A DNA stretch of 64,000 nt from Bacteroidota bacterium (lineage in GTDB: Bacteria; Bacteroidota; Bacteroidia; Cytophagales; Cyclobacteriaceae): assembly GCA_016866235.1 (NCBI GenBank), contig VGMW01000001.1, positions 496,001 to 560,000 on the forward strand, read 5' to 3'. The stretch's first letter is position 1. Every line of letters begins with the position of its first letter. Positions 1-9,958 of the stretch are shown in pieces. The position numbers were made by a program, and so were the translations under genes. Below the pieces are notes generated by a model. The model was not told the DNA's origin. It did no database searches and was given only the letters and a program-made list of their open reading frames with translations.

Positions 1-2670
1 GAACAGATTCAATCCAAAACCAAAGGTGCTTATAGCCCCAACCAATCCATCAAAGCCGATTACCAGGCTGTTCGTGAATTTACTATCGATGCCAAGACCG
101 CTGAGAAATGGCGCGCTGCCGGTTTCGGAACGGTACTCTCGTTTCGTGCCGATGGTATTGCACGGGGGACTTCGGTGGCTGTTGCATTGGCCGACGACCG
201 TGACCAAAATCTTATCTTAAAGGATCAGGCTGCTGCGCATCTTTCCTTCAATCGCGGTACATCCCGTCAGGTTTATCCCAGTTCGTTGATGGGATTTATT
301 GCTCTTTTGCGCCAAACCTATCTGGACGCGGATTGGTACAGCAAACAAAATCCAAAGCCCTACCGCGATTTGTCGCTTGAAGGATGGATTGCCTCACAGA
401 ATCTTCCTCAGATTTTTGATGCGAACGGTTGGGTTAATGTGCTGCGGGCCGATAAAGTTGGAGACGAATTTGGCAAACAGTACATCATCCGTAGTACGGG
501 CGATGAATATCAGCGGTTAAAAGAAATCAAAGCCACCGGTGCCAAACTCATCATTCCGGTAAACTTCCCTGAAGCCTATGATGTGGAAGATCCGCTCGAT
601 GCTGAAGCGGTAACCCTAACGGATATGAAACATTGGGAAATGGCGCCTGCAAACGCTGCTATGCTTGAAAAAGCTGGAATTCAGTTTGCGATTACTTCCG
701 ATCGATTGAAAGAGCGAACGGATTTTTTAAAGAACATTAGAAAAGCCATTGAGTATGGATTAAGCGAGTCCGCTGCGCTTAGTGCCATCACGGAGGTGCC
801 TGCAAAAATGATTGGTGTAGACAACCGCGTTGGAACGCTGGCGGCTGGAAAGGATGCCAACTTCCTGATTGTTTCCGGCAACCTGTTTAGTGATGACGCA
901 GTTATTTATGAAAACTGGGTTCAGGGAAAAAGATATTCAATAAAGGACATGGACGTTCCTGACTATGCGGGCAATTATAACCTTCAGCTGAATGGAAAGA
1001 GCTATGGTATGGAAATTAGTGGAAAGCCGGGTGCTCAAAAGGTAAAGATCAAGGTTACCGATAGCTTGTCTGTTGATGCCAAATCTAAAATTGAAGACAA
1101 CCTGATCACCATGAGTTTCAATCCATCGAAAAAGCAACCTGAGACCATTCGACTCTCCGGATGGCGCACCACCAATGGTTGGAACGGAAAAGGTCAGTTG
1201 TCTAATGGTAACTGGATCGAATGGACAGCCAGTGCTGCAGGTTCCTCTGATAAGAAAGATGAAAAAGCCAGGGAAGGGAAAAAATCAAAACCTGAAATCG
1301 GAGACGTTATTTATCCTTTCATTGCCTTCGGAACAAAAGAACTTCCGAAGTCTGAGGAGATGCTGATCCGCAACGCTACGGTTTGGACCAATGAAAAAGA
1401 CGGTATACTTCAAAATACCGATGTGTTGGTTCGTGATGGCAAAATTGCAGGCGTGGGTAAAAACCTGACTTCAACCGGAAAGATTGTTGATGGCACGGGT
1501 AAGCATGTTACTGCCGGTATAATTGATGAACACTCCCACATTGCCTTAGCGGCCATCAATGATGCAACGACCAATTCTTCTATGGTTCGTGAGGATGATG
1601 TGGTGAATTCTGAAGACAACAATATCTACCAGCAGCTTGCCGGAGGGGTGGTAGCGGCACAACTTCTGCATGGATCTGCCAATCCGATTGGTGGACAATC
1701 TGCACTGATTAAACTGAAATGGGGAGCCGGACCGGAAGAACTTAAAATTAAAGGTGCCGATAAGTTCATCAAGTTTGCTCTGGGGGAGAATGTAAAACGA
1801 TCCTCCAATGCTCAGTCTATGCGTTTTCCACAAACGCGAATGGGTGTGGAGCAGGTATACGCCGATGCGTTCACCAACGCATTGGAATATGAAAAGAAAT
1901 GGAAGGCTTTTCAGGCGCTGCCTGAAAAAGTCAGGGCCACAACGGCGCCTCCCCGACGGGATCTCGTAGATGAAACCATGTTGGAAATTATCAGGGGAAA
2001 GCGTTTTATCACCTGCCATTCTTATGTGCAGTCGGAGATCAACATGATGATGAGGGTTGCAGAGCGTTTCGGTGTGCGCATCAATTCTTTCACCCACATC
2101 ATGGAAGGTTATAAAGTGGCTGATAAAATGCGTGCGCATGGTGTGGCGGCCGGAACATTTTCCGACTGGTGGAACTACAAGTGGGAAGTACACTACGCTA
2201 TACCCTACAATGCCGCGATTATGCATCGTGAAGGTGTGTTGACAGCAATCAATTCAGATGATGCCAACATGGGGCGCAGGCTAAATCAGGAAGCGGCTAA
2301 AGCGGTTAAGTATGGTGGTATTTCAGAGGAAGACGCCATTAAAATGGTTACGTTGAATCCGGCAAAAATTCTTCATTTGGATCAACAAATGGGTAGCATC
2401 AAAACAGGTAAGTCTGCCGATATCGTGCTTTGGAATGGACACCCGCTCTCGGTGTACAGCCGCGCTGAAAAAACCCTTATCGAAGGGGCGGTGTACTATG
2501 ACTTGGAAACCGATATGAAAAGGCGCGAGGAGCTTCGGACGGAACGTGCACGGCTGATTCGCAAAATGACGGAGGCCAAAAAGGGCGGTGCGCCTATGCA
2601 GCGTCCTGCGTCGTCGCAACAGATAGATTTTGATTGTGATGGAGAGCTCGCAGCATTGGAAGGCAATTGA
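1..2670 (+). CDS. Tandem amidohydrolase-family protein (5' end outside window)
   Basis: The frame is open from base 1, so the true start lies upstream; 889 residues are visible. There are two amidohydrolase-like halves. The first (roughly visible residues 1-310) ends in the family's C-terminal pattern of SDR, a helix, then VGTLAAGKDANFLI. A beta-rich linker follows. The second half (about 430-870) has the metal-binding HxH in GIIDEHSHIA (bases 1515-1544), further His in TCHSY and THIMEG, and the metal/catalytic Asp in NSDDA (2251-2265). It is probably an exported metal-dependent hydrolase of the imidazolonepropionase-like group; the substrate cannot be read from sequence. It is followed 20 bases later by a second amidohydrolase-like gene, a pairing I take to be one operon. 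Confidence 0.85.
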   Translation, partial: EQIQSKTKGAYSPNQSIKADYQAVREFTIDAKTAEKWRAAGFGTVLSFRADGIARGTSVAVALADDRDQNLILKDQAAAHLSFNRGTSRQVYPSSLMGFIALLRQTYLDADWYSKQNPKPYRDLSLEGWIASQNLPQIFDANGWVNVLRADKVGDEFGKQYIIRSTGDEYQRLKEIKATGAKLIIPVNFPEAYDVEDPLDAEAVTLTDMKHWEMAPANAAMLEKAGIQFAITSDRLKERTDFLKNIRKAIEYGLSESAALSAITEVPAKMIGVDNRVGTLAAGKDANFLIVSGNLFSDDAVIYENWVQGKRYSIKDMDVPDYAGNYNLQLNGKSYGMEISGKPGAQKVKIKVTDSLSVDAKSKIEDNLITMSFNPSKKQPETIRLSGWRTTNGWNGKGQLSNGNWIEWTASAAGSSDKKDEKAREGKKSKPEIGDVIYPFIAFGTKELPKSEEMLIRNATVWTNEKDGILQNTDVLVRDGKIAGVGKNLTSTGKIVDGTGKHVTAGIIDEHSHIALAAINDATTNSSMVREDDVVNSEDNNIYQQLAGGVVAAQLLHGSANPIGGQSALIKLKWGAGPEELKIKGADKFIKFALGENVKRSSNAQSMRFPQTRMGVEQVYADAFTNALEYEKKWKAFQALPEKVRATTAPPRRDLVDETMLEIIRGKRFITCHSYVQSEINMMMRVAERFGVRINSFTHIMEGYKVADKMRAHGVAAGTFSDWWNYKWEVHYAIPYNAAIMHREGVLTAINSDDANMGRRLNQEAAKAVKYGGISEEDAIKMVTLNPAKILHLDQQMGSIKTGKSADIVLWNGHPLSVYSRAEKTLIEGAVYYDLETDMKRREELRTERARLIRKMTEAKKGGAPMQRPASSQQIDFDCDGELAALEGN

Positions 2671-2690
2671 TTGTATAAATGAGAATTGAT

Positions 2691-3995
2691 ATGAAAAACA
2701 TAATTGTAATTTTTCTTCTTGTATTGTTTGTCGGATTCCAATCTGCCGCTCAGGTACCAGTGCCTGCCAAAGCGCAAAACCGTCCGGTGTTGGTGGTTGG
2801 TGGAACGGTTCACACCGCAACAGGTGCGGTGATCGAAAACGGTGCTGTGGCTTTTGCGGATGGCAAAATAACCTACGTTGGGGCGGCCAGTGGTGCACCC
2901 GCTGACCTTAAGACCATGGAGGTTGTCAATGCAGCCGGTAAGCATGTCTATCCTGGATTTATTTTACCCAACAGCCGGGTGGGTCTGGTAGAAATTGAAA
3001 GCATTCGTGCTACGGTTGATTTTGATGAGCAGGGTGATTACAATCCAAATGTTCGGTCCTTGATTTCCTACAACACCGATAGCGAACATATTCCTGCTTA
3101 CCGCTATTCAGGTATTTTGCTGGCAGAGGCAGCACCGGTTGGTGGTGTCGTTGCGGGAACCTCCTCGGTGATGCAGATGGATGGATGGAACTGGGAAGAT
3201 GCGGTTCACACCAAGGATGTAGCCATCCATTTGAATTGGCCTGGCATGCAAAAAGTGCGGTTTGATTTTGAAACGTTTTCAAGGATTTCTGAAAACAATC
3301 CGGACTATGGCAAAAATGTTGAGGAGGTCTCTGCATTTTTTAATGATGCCATTGGTTATTCTAAGCTGAGCGCTAAAGAAGTGAACTTGAAATTTGAGAC
3401 CATGCAGGGATTGTTCTCCGGGGCGCAGACGCTGGTCATTCATGCTGGAAAAGCAAAAGAGGTTGTGGATGCAGTGTTGTTTGCGGAATCAAAGGGTGTG
3501 AAACGGATGACAGTGGCATGCGGTGACGAGGCCATCTCCATTGCTGGATTTTTAAAGGAGCATAACATTGGTGTTATTGTTCCTTCCATCCACTCACTGC
3601 CTGTACGTGATGATGAGGATATCGATCTGCAGTATTCGATGGCTGCGATCCTGAGCAAGGCGGGCATTAAAGTTGCTTTTTCCCATACAGGATCACTTGG
3701 TACGGGTAGAAACCTCCCATTTTATGCAGGCACATCCGTTGCACATGGAATGGATAAGACCGAAGCATTAAAGGCGCTGACAATTTATCCTGCGCAGATG
3801 TTGGGCATTGATAAGGTAGCTGGAACGCTCGAGGTTGGAAAAGATGCTACACTGTTCATCAGTGCAGGTGATGCCCTTGATTTCAGAGGCAATCAATTAA
3901 CAGATGCTTTTATTGGTGGTAAGCGTATTGTTCTGGACAATAAGCATCAGGAGCTTTACCGTCGCTATTCGGAGAAATACGGCCACGGAAAATAG
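2691..3995 (+). CDS. Exported amidohydrolase-like protein lacking the HxH metal motif
   Basis: This 434-residue protein has a signal peptide (MKNIIVIFLLVLFVGFQSAAQ). An in-frame ATG four codons upstream (2679) is possible, but 2691 gives a standard signal peptide. The fold markers are present: the N-terminal composite beta domain, the C-terminal VAGTLEVGKDATLFI strand pattern, and SHTGSLGTG where the catalytic Asp region should be. Where active relatives have GxxDxHxH, this one reads YPGFILPNSRVGL, so the first metal pair is missing. It may be a non-catalytic partner of the upstream tandem amidohydrolase, or use different chemistry. It ends at a strong bidirectional terminator. Confidence 0.85.
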   Translation: MKNIIVIFLLVLFVGFQSAAQVPVPAKAQNRPVLVVGGTVHTATGAVIENGAVAFADGKITYVGAASGAPADLKTMEVVNAAGKHVYPGFILPNSRVGLVEIESIRATVDFDEQGDYNPNVRSLISYNTDSEHIPAYRYSGILLAEAAPVGGVVAGTSSVMQMDGWNWEDAVHTKDVAIHLNWPGMQKVRFDFETFSRISENNPDYGKNVEEVSAFFNDAIGYSKLSAKEVNLKFETMQGLFSGAQTLVIHAGKAKEVVDAVLFAESKGVKRMTVACGDEAISIAGFLKEHNIGVIVPSIHSLPVRDDEDIDLQYSMAAILSKAGIKVAFSHTGSLGTGRNLPFYAGTSVAHGMDKTEALKALTIYPAQMLGIDKVAGTLEVGKDATLFISAGDALDFRGNQLTDAFIGGKRIVLDNKHQELYRRYSEKYGHGK

Positions 3996-4021
3996 ATTGA
4001 GATTTCTATAAAGTTTGCTGT

Positions 4022-4051
4022 AAAAAAAATCCCGCCTCGGCGGGATTTTTT
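4022..4051. terminator. Bidirectional intrinsic terminator
   Basis: A GC-rich hairpin (ATCCCGCC / GGCGGGAT) is flanked by an A-run on the left and a T-run on the right. It can therefore terminate both the plus-strand amidohydrolase operon and the convergent minus-strand gene that ends at 4073. Confidence 0.9.
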
Positions 4052-4072
4052 ATTGTAGAAGACCAAACCTAT

Positions 4073-5059
4073 TTATTTTTTATTTATGTAACCATCAATT
4101 TTATCCATGTATGTATTGAGAAAATCAACTGTGGCACCTTTTACTGATGAATAATATTTTGGAGCATCAACCTCTATTGGTTGCATATTTTTCATTTCCT
4201 CGTCTGAAAAAGAGAAATACGTATACATTCCGGCACTGGTTCCCCAGTCTGTCTTTGCAACAGCCATGGCTTTATAGCTTTTTGATTCCATAACACCTTC
4301 AATCGGGAAAGTTTCCCCTTTTATAAAGGCATTTGTGCCACCCTGTTCCCCCAGTTTTTTCATAAAATTCAATCCAACCGATCCTCCAAGCCGCAGGTCT
4401 GTTACAGCAGAAACTGCTGCACCTCCTAATGCATTGACTAAACCAGTTTTGAAATCCTTGCCAGGTTTTGCCATGGGCACATTAACCACAACATTAAGGA
4501 CTAGTGCTCCGCCAAGTTCTTTGCTTAGCTTATTATTTCTGGTCCCTACGCCTGCATCAAATCCATTGCTCTCTTTTCCACTATCTTTTATTTTTTTAAC
4601 CATGTATTCGAACCCTGAAGGGGAGACCGAAATAAAACCTTTCATTTGTGCCTCACTTCCAATGCCACCTTTTACCTTATTCCATCCTTCGTAAGGCTCG
4701 AAGTCGGTGAGGTTATCCAGTCCAACCAACGTGTACCCGGAATTTTTAAGTCTTTTTACAAACTCTTCATAGATTTCATCGGTTGTCTTGACCAATTCCT
4801 CAGAAGTTGGACCCTTCAAGCCAAGCATCAAAATCGCTTTGGCTGATCCTTTCATACCTCCACCAAGGGTGCTACCGCCTGCCTGAAATTCAGAGTCGGT
4901 GTACATGATCTGGTAATTCACTTTGAAAGTTGAAATATGGACTTTCTTCTCACTGAGTTTAAAATATTTCTCTCCATATCCTGTGAAGTCCAATTCAAAT
5001 GGCTGTGCAAAGCCGCAGGTTGTACATGCGAGTAACAGAACGATCAAAAATTTATTCAT
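4073..5059 (-). CDS. Secreted protein of unknown function
   Basis: The protein has 328 residues and a clear N-terminal signal peptide (MNKFLIVLLLACTTCGFAQ), so it is exported. The mature part is soluble-looking, with two glycine-rich stretches (around GGSTLGGGMKGSA, and NALGGAAVSAVTDLRLGG) and alternating beta/helix character. I do not recognise a family or catalytic motif. The gene is monocistronic: a terminator lies downstream, and a 20-bp perfect palindrome lies 43 bases upstream of the ATG. Function unknown. Confidence 0.8.
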   Translation of the reverse strand: MNKFLIVLLLACTTCGFAQPFELDFTGYGEKYFKLSEKKVHISTFKVNYQIMYTDSEFQAGGSTLGGGMKGSAKAILMLGLKGPTSEELVKTTDEIYEEFVKRLKNSGYTLVGLDNLTDFEPYEGWNKVKGGIGSEAQMKGFISVSPSGFEYMVKKIKDSGKESNGFDAGVGTRNNKLSKELGGALVLNVVVNVPMAKPGKDFKTGLVNALGGAAVSAVTDLRLGGSVGLNFMKKLGEQGGTNAFIKGETFPIEGVMESKSYKAMAVAKTDWGTSAGMYTYFSFSDEEMKNMQPIEVDAPKYYSSVKGATVDFLNTYMDKIDGYINKK

Positions 5060-5101
5060 AGTAGTTTTTTATTAAAGGAACCAAGTTCAAAAGCGGCACC
5101 C

Positions 5102-5121
5102 AATACTGCATATGCAGTATT
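5102..5121. promoter_or_regulatory. 20-bp perfect palindrome, candidate operator
   Basis: AATACTGCATATGCAGTATT is identical to its reverse complement, with no loop. That suits a dimeric repressor site better than a terminator. It sits 43 bases upstream of the start of the secreted unknown gene (4073-5059, minus strand). The regulator is unknown. Confidence 0.45.
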
Positions 5122-5150
5122 TTGGGATGGTAATTCCTATAAAAACCAAC

Positions 5151-5166
5151 AAAAAGCCTGCTTTTT
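5151..5166 (-). terminator. Possible weak terminator after the LuxR response regulator
   Basis: AAAAAGC and GCTTTTT form an inverted repeat separated by two bases, 24 bases past the stop of the response regulator gene on the minus strand. The stem is AT-rich and the loop very short, so this is a weak call. Confidence 0.3.
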
Positions 5167-5189
5167 AGTTGCTCCTTAAATCTGATGGG

Positions 5190-5855
5190 TCAACCGTTTA
5201 AACGGTATTTCTGTGCCAACAAAATGGCTTGGGCTTTGGAGTTGATGTGCAGCTTCTCGTAGATGTGACTAATGTGGGTCCGCACCGTTTGTGGACTAAT
5301 GTGTAAGCGTACGGCAATGGCTTTATAATCATGCCCTTCGACGAGCAACTTCAAAAGCTCTTGTTCGCGTTCGGTGAGATTGTGTCGTATTAGGTTTGAC
5401 TTTGAATTACCGGGCTGGTGGCCTTCCTTCAACCATTGAAGTGTTTTCCTTGCAATCGCAGGACTCATCGGTGCGCCGTTCAGATCCAATACGTTGTGAA
5501 TGGCTTCCTGAATTTGAGTGGCGGCGTCATCCTTCAATAAATAACCTGCAGCTCCGGCTTTGATGGCCTCGAAAATTTTCTCATCGTCATCAAAAACAGT
5601 GAGCACCAAAAACCGTATTTCCGGATATCGCACGGTGGCCACTGCAATGGTTTCTATTCCGTCCATTACAGGCATATCTAAATCCATCAATACCAATTTT
5701 GGAAAATCACTGCTATTAAGTTCCTGAAGTTTGAAAAGAAAATCCTCTCCATTTACAGCTTCCAATACCACTTTGAGATCAGGGTCTGCAGACAAACTCT
5801 GTCGTAAGGTTGTCCTGTTGATCGACTTGTCGTCCACAATCCCTATTTTGATCAT
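5190..5855 (-). CDS. NarL/FixJ-type response regulator (REC + LuxR HTH)
   Basis: The protein has 221 residues. The receiver domain shows the acidic pair D8-D9, the phosphoacceptor Asp58 (LMDLDMP), the Thr near 86 (VLTVF) and Lys108 (LLKDD). A LuxR-type helix-turn-helix follows (about 155-218; LTEREQELLKLL, then SPQTVRTHISHIYEKL). It is a cytoplasmic transcription factor expected to be phosphorylated by a HisKA_3 kinase. Such a kinase lies divergently only 43 bases away, so the two probably form a cognate pair sharing a promoter region. That kinase is frameshifted here. Confidence 0.93.
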   Translation of the reverse strand: MIKIGIVDDKSINRTTLRQSLSADPDLKVVLEAVNGEDFLFKLQELNSSDFPKLVLMDLDMPVMDGIETIAVATVRYPEIRFLVLTVFDDDEKIFEAIKAGAAGYLLKDDAATQIQEAIHNVLDLNGAPMSPAIARKTLQWLKEGHQPGNSKSNLIRHNLTEREQELLKLLVEGHDYKAIAVRLHISPQTVRTHISHIYEKLHINSKAQAILLAQKYRLNG

Positions 5856-5898
5856 CTGCTAAAAGTTCAACGAATTTTCCGCATATTCAATACCCCAA

Positions 5899-8837
5899 AT
5901 GCATTACCTGGCGACATTGCAATTCAAGGCGCATCTAAAACTGGTCCTGGCTATTATTTTTTGTGCCATCGCCGGCGCCTTGTCAGCTCAACAGCATGCG
6001 TTACGATATTATACGGTCAAAGAGGGGCTTAGCCAAAATTCAGTAACCGCCCTATTCCGGGATTCCAGAGGTTTTCTTTGGGTTGGTACCCAGGACGGAT
6101 TGAACCGCTTCGATGGATCGGAGTTTACAAGATTTCGACATGATGGCAACGATGAGTCATCCATCAGCGATCAATACATAACATCAATCTACGAGGATGT
6201 CCGCGGACTGCTCTGGATTGGTACCCGAAATGGTGTTAATACCTTCGATTGGTCTACCCAAAAGTTCAGAAGGATCTACCCTGATTCCTCCATGAGAAAT
6301 AAAGTTCAGTACGCAGTGAATCAAATTAGCTCTTTTAGTAATGGAGATCTTATGGTGTCGATTTCCGGTTCAGCCTTTCGCTATCGACATGCCGACCAGT
6401 CCTTTCAAAAGCTTAAGGATGAAATTTCATACTCTTATAGTTTTGTCGAGGCTGGAGACGAGTTGTGGCAAATTGTCGATGAAAACCATGTCTGTCGCCC
6501 AGTAGTTGAAAAACACAACCACCAGGGCTTGGGTGGTCGTTTGAATTTGTCGGTTGATCCCAATCAAAACATCTGGTCAGCATTTCCGGATGGACCTGAT
6601 GGCACCCTAATTAAAATTTTTTCTACCAAAGAAAAGAAATGGCTTCCTGAGCAGATTCAACTTCCGATGGTGGTCAATCAAATTGTATTTGATCCTAAAG
6701 GAACAGCCTGGTTGGCCAGTGGTAAGGGAATCCACCAGGTACTTTCCAATAAGAAGGTTCTTTTGTGGCAAGCGGGAGGTATTTCGCCTGGAACAGAGGT
6801 CTTGTGTCTTTTGCACGATAAGGACGGATTTATGTGGGTTGGTCTTGGAAATAATGGACTTGGTCTATTCAATCCTGAAACGGAAGCTTTTAGATTGTTT
6901 CAAACAGGTCTTCCCAACGATCCTGTTTTCTGCGCCGTGGAAGGCCTGGACAAGACACTTCTGGTAGGTGCACAATCCGGCCTCTATCGATTTACAATGG
7001 AAGGCAATCGAATTTCAAAATGGCTCGATGAAAAATGCAGATCCATTGCCATTGGTATTCAAAATGAAATTTGGGTTGGTACAGAAGGAGCAGGCTTGTT
7101 TAGACTTAATTCAAACGGAAAAATTACCGGTCATTGGACCAATGGCAATTCTCTACTTCCGGGCAATCAGATTTTTAGCGTCCTGCCTACGAAAGATGGT
7201 GATTTGGTGTACGTCTGTACTGATGGAGGACTGTTGGCTTTTGATACGCGTGAGAATTCAACGGTCTTTCATGATCCACTTATGACCAAAACCGGACCTT
7301 ATCTCAGCGGTAATTATGTGTTGCATGCTTTCCAGGACTCAAAAGAAAATATCTGGATTAGTACCAACTCCGGCATTGATGTTATGAAGGGCACGTCGAT
7401 AGTATCTTCTTTTCACACCGATTCAGACACTTCTCAACACATTAAAAGGACCATCGTAACGGGTGTAAAGGAGGATGGAAGTGGCGATCTATGGATCACC
7501 ACCCTCAGCAATGGCATTTACCGGAAACGTGGCAGCAAATTTTCTCAGTATAGGGGACCTAGCGCTATTGCTTACGGTGCTGCGTTGGATTCGTCAGGAA
7601 GGGTATGGGTAACCACCACCGACGGGATTATGTTGGTTGACCCGATTTCCGAAAAAGTATTTTCTGTCACCACCGACAATGGTCTGCCGGCATCGGACTT
7701 TTTCATTGGCAGTATTTCCTCAGGCCCATCCGGATTGTTGTTTGCTGGCAGTCCACAGGGTTTGGTTGTGATCGACCCAAATCTTTTTAAACCTATGGAA
7801 CAAAAGCTGTCCGTTCATTTAACTTCGGCTTCCTTGAATTATGAACCTGTTCCGATTTCAGAATCCTATGTGGTAGGGCAGGGCACCAGGGTTGTTTCAT
7901 TTGGATTTTCAGCTCCTACCTTTTTCAACGCTGAAAAATTAATTTTTCAGTATCGCCTTACCGGCTTTCAAAATGACTGGGTCACGCTTCCTGATCAGGA
8001 ACGAAGGATCACCTTCACCAACCTCCCTTATAGTCAGTTCGTGCTCGAGTTGAGGGCGGCTCAATCCACTGACCTTTTTCCTGCATCGGCTATCCTCAAG
8101 GTAGACCTTACGCGTCAGCCGCCGTGGTGGTTAAATAGGTCCGTGCAGGTCCCAGCGCTGATGATGGGTTTGGTGGTACTGGGTTTGATCATTCGCAACC
8201 TTAGTCGAAGAAAATTAAAGGAGCGAATCCGTAAATCTGAATTGGAGAAGCGTTTGTCGGAGGAGCGGGAACGGCTATCCCGTGACCTCCACGACCGACT
8301 GGGATCATATGCTGCAGCGATTAAAAACAGCATTCATCATTTAGAGCGAAAAGATGGCGGGGAGGATCGGCTCAGTTTATTGAAAGAAAACGCCGAGCAG
8401 ATGGTCAATGCACTCGGGAAACCATTTGGGCGCTTCAGCATCAGAACGTTTCACTGATATCGCTGAGTGATCGGCTCAAGAGCCACATCAACCGCATCGC
8501 CGGAAATTTCCCGGAGACCAACATTCAGGTCTTCGAAAATTTAAAAGCAGAGCATTCGCTTTCTCCTACAGAAGGCATCCATTTGCTTTCCATTTTACAG
8601 GAGGCTATCACCAATGCTTTACGCCATTCCGGCGCCTCGTCCATTCAGGTTGGGTTCAACGATCAGCCGGATTTTGAAATAATGGTACAGGACAATGGCA
8701 AGGGATTTTCAGCGTCATCACCCTCAGGCGGCTATGGTTTGGAAAACATGAGACAGCGAGCGCTTGAAGCAGGTTTTCAACTTGATATTTTTTCTCAACC
8801 TACCGGCACACGAATAAGCATTCGGAGAAAAAGTTAG
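5899..8837 (+). pseudogene. Propeller/Y_Y_Y sensor histidine kinase, frameshifted near 8414
   Basis: The N-terminus carries a signal/TM segment ending SAQ. Many two-component-regulator propeller repeats follow (patterns such as GFLWVGT.DGLNRFD), then a Y_Y_Y domain (YRLTGFQNDW), a TM helix (around bases 8143-8195), and a HisKA_3 box (ERLSRDLHDRLG). The first frame runs into a stop at 8455-8457 after MVNALGKP. In the frame one base earlier the protein continues as TRETIWALQHQNVSL and then a complete HATPase domain (EAITNALRHSG, DNGKGF, GYGLENMRQRA) to 8837. Restoring one base, for example CTCCGGGAA for CTCGGGAA, gives NALRETIWAL, so a one-base deletion is likely. As read, the product lacks its ATPase domain. 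Partner: the divergent response regulator. Confidence 0.85.
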
Positions 8838-8881
8838 GGTGATCCTTCCTTTTTGCTTTTGCTCTGATTCCAGTTGCTTTT

Positions 8882-9931
8882 TCAGGAAAAATTCAAATCG
8901 ATTTTTTTTCCTTCGGCTTGACTTTGAAGAGCGGCATCGATGATTTTCATAACCGCAATTCCTTCCGTTGGGGTCACGGGTGGTTTTCCCTGATGGCGAA
9001 TGGATTGAAACACACCTTCATAAAAATGCCTGTAGTTTCCAGGTTCTGTGGGTACCCTTTCTTTAACCGACTGGCCATTGAGATGCAGGTGTAGTAAGCC
9101 GGCTTCGGTGTCAGGCTCTCTTCCCCACTCAGGCTCATCTGGTTTCCTTCCAGCTTGTAATGCAGTCTCCTGAATATCACTTCGGTGTTTGAGGAAAGAA
9201 CCGTTTTTACCGTGCAGGATGTATGCCGGGCCAGGTTCCTTCACAAAATAGCCACTGTGCAAGCGAGCTCGACCTTCAGGATAAAATAGTATCAGCTCAA
9301 AGTAATCATCCACTTGTGAATGCTCCCTGGTAATGCGCAGGTCGGCATACACTGCCTGAGGCAAACCAAACAATACGAGTGCCTGATCGATCAAATGAGG
9401 ACCTAAGTCCTTAAGTATTCCAGAGCCTTGGGAAAGGGTCTCCTTATGGACCTTTGGGCTGAGCGTTGGATTGTATCGGTCGTAGCTGAGCTGTGCTTCC
9501 ACAATGGTCCCAAGTTTTTCGGATTCCAGGATTTTTTTTGTGGTCAGAAAATCGGAATCCCAACGTCGGTTTTGAAAAATCGTTAAAACCAGGCCTTGTT
9601 GTTTAGCCAGGTTCTCCAGTTCAATGGCTTCTTGTGCGTTGGTGGTAAATGCTTTTTCGACCATCACATGTTTCCCTGCCCTAAGACATGCCGCGGTGAA
9701 TTCAAAATGTGTGAGGTTGGGGGTGTTCACGACCACCAGTTCAGCGTCTGATTCCAGTACTTCTTTCAGCGAATCAAAACTTTTGGTCCATGGGTAGTCT
9801 TTTTGGATTTGCTTTTTACTGCGTTCCCATGCGCCCGAAAGATGAAAACCCGGATGGGTGGTCAGGAAGGGTGCATGGAAGACTTTACCAGACATCCCAT
9901 AGGACAGTAACGTTGTTTTGATTTTATCCAA
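8882..9931 (-). CDS. Gfo/Idh/MocA-family oxidoreductase
   Basis: The protein has 349 residues. The N-terminal Rossmann domain begins TTLLSYGMSGKVFHAPF, and the family Lys is in the VEKAFTT motif (variant of EKP). A mixed alpha/beta C-terminal domain carries the conserved GSGILKDLGPHLIDQAL segment with the substrate-site Asp/His. It is an NAD(P)-dependent dehydrogenase of sugars or cyclitols, resembling the YdgJ/YhhX subgroup. The start is TTG at 9931; the next Met is inside the first Rossmann strand and cannot be the start. It is convergent with the kinase at 8837. Substrate not predictable. Confidence 0.88.
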   Translation of the reverse strand: MDKIKTTLLSYGMSGKVFHAPFLTTHPGFHLSGAWERSKKQIQKDYPWTKSFDSLKEVLESDAELVVVNTPNLTHFEFTAACLRAGKHVMVEKAFTTNAQEAIELENLAKQQGLVLTIFQNRRWDSDFLTTKKILESEKLGTIVEAQLSYDRYNPTLSPKVHKETLSQGSGILKDLGPHLIDQALVLFGLPQAVYADLRITREHSQVDDYFELILFYPEGRARLHSGYFVKEPGPAYILHGKNGSFLKHRSDIQETALQAGRKPDEPEWGREPDTEAGLLHLHLNGQSVKERVPTEPGNYRHFYEGVFQSIRHQGKPPVTPTEGIAVMKIIDAALQSQAEGKKIDLNFS

Positions 9932-9958
9932 TGGTGGAGAAATTGAACCTAAAGGTAA

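Noticed and set aside
1546-2226. 226-residue open frame antisense to the tandem amidohydrolase
   Set aside because: It overlaps a well-supported gene entirely; its His-rich composition is what reversed coding sequence would give.
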